DNA from: Mansonella perstans
Taxonomy: Eukaryota; Nematoda; Chromadorea; Rhabditida; Onchocercidae
Assembly (NCBI GenBank): GCA_037074765.1
Contig: JBAMDO010000149.1
Coordinates: 372,001-436,000 of the forward strand
Direction: 5' to 3'
Length of the DNA: 64,000 bases
Part shown: positions 60,101 through 64,000 of the stretch, in pieces
How positions within the stretch are numbered: the stretch's first letter is position 1
Layout of the letters: every line of letters begins with the position of its first letter
Notes under the pieces: model-generated
What the model was told of the DNA's origin: nothing
The model's database searches: none
Seen by the model: the letters and a program-made list of their open reading frames with translations, nothing else
Program-made: the position numbers and the translations under genes

Positions 60101-61599
60101 CGAAACTCCCAGATATCAATGATTAAATGGTCATTATCTTATAAATCTAAGATTCAAGCTTTTGAATGAAAAAAGTACCAAGAGGCTACCTTTACATTTT
60201 TGCGATCCAAATCTAAAGCTTTCTTGCAGTCGTCCTCAGCTTTTTCCCATTGCATTGTTTGCATGTAACATAAAGCTCGATTGGTAAAATAAGTTGGAAT
60301 CACCGGATTGTTAATTATAGCTCTAAAATTGATAATATTTGACCAAATGAGCTAGCGTGTGATCACGAGAGCAAAGTATTGAATGAACATCGGACGAAAA
60401 CTTTTCCCATATGTCCAGAATTTTATCCATGACTTCTCAAAATGCTGCAAGAAACGATTGCACAAAAACATAACGAAAAAAAAAAAAGAATTTCTTAAAA
60501 TAGACACTAGAATTTCTAAAAACGAAAAAAATACAGACCAATGAAAAATATGGTTATTCTGCTGTAAACTGCAACATCTAAAAAAAAAAATTCTAAATAA
60601 ATTTTTTTTTGTAAAGATTTCGCTATGTAAAGTAACAAAATCAATAATACGGATATCAAAAAGCTCTATTTTGCAAGAAATATTAACCATAGCAATAACA
60701 GATCTCATAACGTGGAGAAATAAAAATTTTACGATTAAAGGGACTAACCGACTGTAAGCATTGATAGCATCTTCATAACGATGTTGTTGATAAAAACAAT
60801 TGCCAGTCTCTTTAAGCTCTTCTGCTGTATGTGCAGCCATCTGACCTGAAATCGATCAATACACAAAATGCTAAATGAAAATGAAACATACGCAATAATT
60901 CCCAAAAAATATTCCTCCAAAAAAAAAATAAATTCCATACAATTGATTAATTATTAACATTTAAAATCGACAAAATAATAATGATCAAGCATAACATAAT
61001 ATGCATCGTACGATATGAAAATATGATCTCATTTTTATTTCAATAGTTGCATATTTTATGCAAATTACATTAACAATAATTGATTAACATATTAATTAAT
61101 TAATAATTGTATGTTTTGAAAGCTAGACTAAACTAATTTATAATGAACCATAATGAAGATCAAATTGAGTTGAGAGTCCAGTAATTAGGTTGATAAGAGA
61201 AAGTTCTGTTGCCGGGAAGGAATTATTCTCGAAGAAATAAATCTTCGAGAAGAAATCTCAACAATAATTAATCAATATATACAATATACATTTTACAAAA
61301 AACGTAGAATCGTATAGTGAAATTAAGAATACAAATGTATTAATTCTTCCTCAATTTTAATGCTAAATTATGAAAGTAATAGCAAACAGTAATCAATACA
61401 TACATACATATCATTCAGCTTTTCACACATCTGGCCATGAGATATTAGATGTTTCATAGCGCACTAGCTTATAACTTGATCATGCGGCCGTATTGAGTCT
61501 GATGCTGGTTGTTCTAGGTCAAGGAGAAGTTGGTTGTTTACCTGGACGTTGATCTGCAATGCTGTACCCGCTGGGTGCTATTGTCGATATTGTTGGCAT
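57122..61599 (-). CDS. chn-1: CHIP/STUB1-type E3 ubiquitin ligase CHN-1 (about 310 aa)
   Basis: Exons in transcript order: 61542-61599, 60749-60845, 60190-60322, 59617-59792, 59188-59395, 58716-58928, 57122-57169; 933 nt. CHIP couples Hsp70/Hsp90 chaperones to ubiquitination of misfolded clients in the cytosol. Three TPR repeats span about residues 25-150 (E-L-K-E-T-G-N, then T-N-R-A-L-C-Y-M and F-F-L-G-R). A charged coiled-coil follows (E-I-E-L-Q-T-Y-L), then a U-box from about residue 235 ([29 protein letters not shown]). The terminal exon [11 protein letters not shown] matches the family C-terminus. The first exon (M-P-T-I-S-T-I-A-P) joins in frame. The ATG at 60840 is an alternative start giving 289 aa. 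The last intron (57170-58715) contains a mariner relic. Confidence 0.93.
57640..57674. repeat. (TA)n-rich tract
   Basis: TATA-type dinucleotide tract immediately beside the left end of the mariner relic. Such TA-rich DNA is a natural mariner insertion target. Confidence 0.7.
57889..58090 (+). pseudogene. Mariner transposase N-terminal remnant
   Basis: Helix-turn-helix region remnants in two frames. The first segment is [10 protein letters not shown] and the second runs from [11 protein letters not shown] to [15 protein letters not shown]. These align with the mariner pattern of an acidic linker then the R-P-S-E-V core. At least one frame break lies between them and stop codons interrupt the first. 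No D-D-D catalytic triad was found. Confidence 0.75.
58086..58313 (-). pseudogene. frr: Fragment of bacterial-type ribosome recycling factor (frr), Wolbachia-like
   Basis: About 75 codons open on the minus strand match the C-terminal helices of bacterial RRF. They run [11 protein letters not shown], then T-I-R-N-I-R-R-D, then S-K-E-I-S-E-D-D, then [12 protein letters not shown]. The N-terminal part of RRF and its last residues are absent. The frame runs straight into antisense mariner sequence and stops at 58042. Conservation is closer to bacterial RRF than I expect for a metazoan mitochondrial MRRF, which suggests transfer from an endosymbiont such as Wolbachia. That origin is inferred. It could also be a copied exon of the nuclear mitochondrial gene. 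No full gene is present, so it is unlikely to act as RRF. Confidence 0.6.
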
Positions 61600-62275
61600 G
61601 ATTGATTTGCATTGCTTATAAATAGGACATTATTTTTACATGAAATTAATATATTTTTCAATTTACATGGATTATTAACTATAATCATTAATTATGTAAT
61701 ATGTTCATGCAAATTGCATAAAGATTTAAGTGATAATGTTATATGCATTTTAGTTTTTGCACATATTTGACCTTTATTGTTTTGTTTTTTTTTTTTTATT
61801 AACAATTAATGAGTTTAATTGTATTTGTATAGTTTTTCAAGCAGTATAAAATAGGAAACTGTCAATAGATAGATAAATTTATATTTTATATAGTTTTAAG
61901 GAGAGTAATTAATTGGAAATAGGATAATGCTAAAGCTTATGATAAATTTGAACGAAGTGAAATTGATGATCAATTTAAAATAATAACGAAAATGATGTTT
62001 GAAATCAACTTTAAAAGCATTCTTATAATTTTATGCTGTTAATTTTAGAGATGATTTTGTTGAAATTACAGTAGAAGTCTGATATGCTAAGTCTGATATG
62101 CTATTCTCAACATGGTTATTATTAGTAAAATTGGTTGTTTTTGTGATCAGAATATTTTTTTTTCAAGTTATCTTGAAGCCATTAGTTTTATTATCAGGAA
62201 TATTTGTTTCACATTCAGCAGTTTGGCTCAGTAACCTCTAAGCTTTGGCACCAAGCTAAAACAGAAAATAAAAGG
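61600..62275. promoter_or_regulatory. Divergent promoter region of chn-1 and importin-alpha
   Basis: 676 bp lie between the chn-1 ATG (61599, minus) and the importin-alpha ATG (62276, plus). Just outside it, 61440-61600 (chn-1 exon 1 and its flank) is noticeably richer in GC. A TTCAG acceptor at 62214-62218, 57 bp before the importin ATG, could receive a spliced leader or an upstream non-coding exon. Confidence 0.5.
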
Positions 62276-64000
62276 ATGACGGAATCGCGACAAACTCAAT
62301 ATAAAAATATGGGCAAAGACAGTGAGGCTCTCAGGAAAAGTCGTGCGGAAAATATTATCTCAATCCGGAAAGATAAGCGTGAAGAAACATTGTCGAAGCG
62401 TCGTAATATACCTGTAGAGTAAGTGAAGTCACTTATGTTCAGAAGATTCAAGTTGAAATCATCTATGGTGTCCTCGGTTATGCCAACTATTTTTTGATCT
62501 ATAGTAAAGCGTAAAAGAATCTGTGATGCTGGATGGGATTTTTTTTCTCCGACTTTGGAGAATGTTAATCACTGAGGTGAAGCATGTGTTAGAGAAGGAA
62601 CCTACATGGGCTAATTTTAAAGGTCGCTGGATTCGGATGATGCATCAACGAGTGCAGGTGGGATAGTTGTCAATGGAACATACAATCGTAATACTTTGGA
62701 AGATATTGTTAAGAAAGCGAGCAGTCAAGATCAGGAAGTGCAGCTTTCAGCTGTGCAACAAGTAAATCATTTTAAAAATTTGTGGCACTATTGTTAATTA
62801 AAGTGAAGAACCGACTTCAAATGATTTCGACAAAAAGATAGAGGAAATTCATTACAGAAAATTTTTGGAAACGAAGAATTAGATCACCGCTGGAAAATCA
62901 ATCCAGTATAATGGAAATTTTGTTATAAATAAAGTATTCCTATTATTTAATTATCGGAATCGGTATTTTTAAGGCACGAAAATTGCTCTCATCTGATCGT
63001 AATCCGCCAATTGATGATTTGATTGCATCCGGTATTTTGCCGATATTGGTCCAATGTTTAAGTTCCAACAAGTAAGTTTTAGCGTTAAAGTAAGAATGGC
63101 ATGAACTTAAAGCATGTTGTTGAAGGATATTATATTAAAAAGCTTTTGAACCCAAGGAGATGCAAGCAATGTGGAACTTTCATAGTAGTCACACTCGATT
63201 TTCTGGGCTCATAGTTTATTTTCCGCTTATTGAATCATGATTATTATCTTAAGTGTTTTTCGCTCATCTACTTGTTTCCTTCAAATTATAGGTTATTAAA
63301 ACACCGAATTTTTAATAAACCTATTTTAAGAATCTATGAGTTATACTTTTACAGCGTAACACTGCAGTTTGAAGCAGCATGGGCACTGACAAATATTGCA
63401 TCTGGAACTTCACAGCAAACGCAGTCTGTTGTTCAGGCTGGTGCTGTACCCTTGTTCTTAGAGCTTTTGTCTTCGGGCAATATGAATGTCTGTGAACAAG
63501 CTGTTTGGGCTCTTGGAAATATTATTGGTTAGTTTTCGAATAATAAATTTTTGGAGCTATTATCAAAAAACTTTATGTTTGTCAGAACTGAACAGTGGGG
63601 ACGGGATGTAAAAGAAGTCGAACTCTTAGTTTTCTGGATTACTTAGTTCTTATTCCATTGTACTTCAGTCTTGCGAAAAGTGAACATAGCTATTTCACAT
63701 GATTCGTTTTCTGTGCTTTCGTGTTTTTGCCATGAAGTTGAAATATGCATAAGAAAAATCGGAGGTTGAAGCTGATCAAGCAAACTGTCCATCTAAATTG
63801 AACAGCGGGAACAGAATGTTTCCTTTTTCCAAAATATATTTCTCTTCATTTTTTTTGAAAAATTGCAGTATTCTATTTTTGACGATTTATTTTGGCAAGA
63901 AAAAATTGGAAATTTTAGGTGATGGACCACATTATCGCGACTACTGTATTCAGCTTGGAATTGTTGAACCACTGCTGAAATTTATTACACCTGGCATTCC
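62276..64000 (+). CDS. Importin subunit alpha (N-terminal part, runs off the window)
   Basis: Exons: 62276-62418, 62623-62761, 62974-63071, 63355-63527, 63919-64000 (continues). The importin-beta-binding domain opens the protein: Y-K-N-M-G-K-D, then a basic stretch [13 protein letters not shown]. Armadillo repeats follow with the family signatures [15 protein letters not shown] and [13 protein letters not shown]. These form the major site that binds nuclear localisation signals, carrying cargo through nuclear pores with importin-beta. Nematodes have three alpha paralogues (IMA-1 to -3). The visible part looks most like the conventional IMA-3 type, but I do not assign it. The ATG at 62276 is chosen because M-T-E-S-R-Q matches the family start. 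Confidence 0.93.

Noticed and set aside
61440..61620. GC-richer block considered as a structural RNA (U1 snRNA or spliced-leader RNA)
   Set aside because: It contains TTACCTGGACG, but the rest matches neither U1 nor SL RNA. The minus strand instead gives a chn-1 first exon with a GTAAAC donor.
1..64000. tRNA genes, rRNA genes and CRISPR arrays
   Set aside because: No convincing T-arm/anticodon-arm combination, rRNA core or regularly spaced repeat array was seen by eye on either strand.

Overview
The window looks like nuclear DNA from a nematode, most likely a filarial (onchocercid) worm. It is strongly AT-rich, its introns are short to medium, and its genes read as nematode-type orthologues. 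All exon models below were joined by hand from GT-AG (or GC-AG) junctions that keep frame. Most exons of each recognised gene match a known protein family, and every complete model has a length divisible by three. The filarial assignment rests partly on a short bacterial-type (Wolbachia-like) frr fragment near 58.2 kb and is an inference.

Layout. 1-9.3 kb is gene-poor and holds only small candidate ORFs. 9.3-26.9 kb is a minus-strand block. In transcription order it reads: an UNC-84-type SUN-domain nuclear-envelope protein (26.9-16.0 kb, 28 exons), a small one-membrane-segment ORF (14.6-14.8 kb), the mRNA 3'-end processing factor CPSF30/cpsf-4 (14.1-11.9 kb) and a Polycomb RING protein of PCGF3/5 type (10.9-9.3 kb). 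26.9-30.7 kb is intergenic, with a (GT)n microsatellite, poly-T tracts and a perfect hairpin. EMC4 (32.0-30.7 kb) and the peroxisomal AAA ATPase PEX1 (47.2-32.8 kb) follow, also on the minus strand. A complete plus-strand CRAL-TRIO/GOLD gene (38.2-41.4 kb) sits inside one 6.4-kb PEX1 intron. PEX1 is divergent from the oligosaccharyltransferase catalytic subunit STT3 (47.8-54.2 kb, plus). The E3 ligase CHIP/CHN-1 (61.6-57.1 kb, minus) is divergent from an importin-alpha gene (62.3 kb to the window edge, plus).

The most unusual structure is in the last CHN-1 intron. A 956-bp mariner relic there has matching terminal inverted repeats and a TA target duplication. It carries a broken transposase N-terminus and, directly abutting it on the opposite strand, about 230 bp resembling the C-terminal part of bacterial ribosome recycling factor. 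This reads as endosymbiont DNA caught in a host transposon inside a host gene.

The genes do not form one pathway. STT3 and EMC4 both serve the endoplasmic reticulum (N-glycosylation, membrane-protein insertion). PEX1 recycles peroxisomal import receptors. CHN-1 acts in protein quality control. CPSF-4 and PCGF act in the nucleus, UNC-84 at the nuclear envelope and importin-alpha in nuclear import. Two divergent promoter regions (pex-1/stt-3 and chn-1/importin-alpha) are each under 700 bp.
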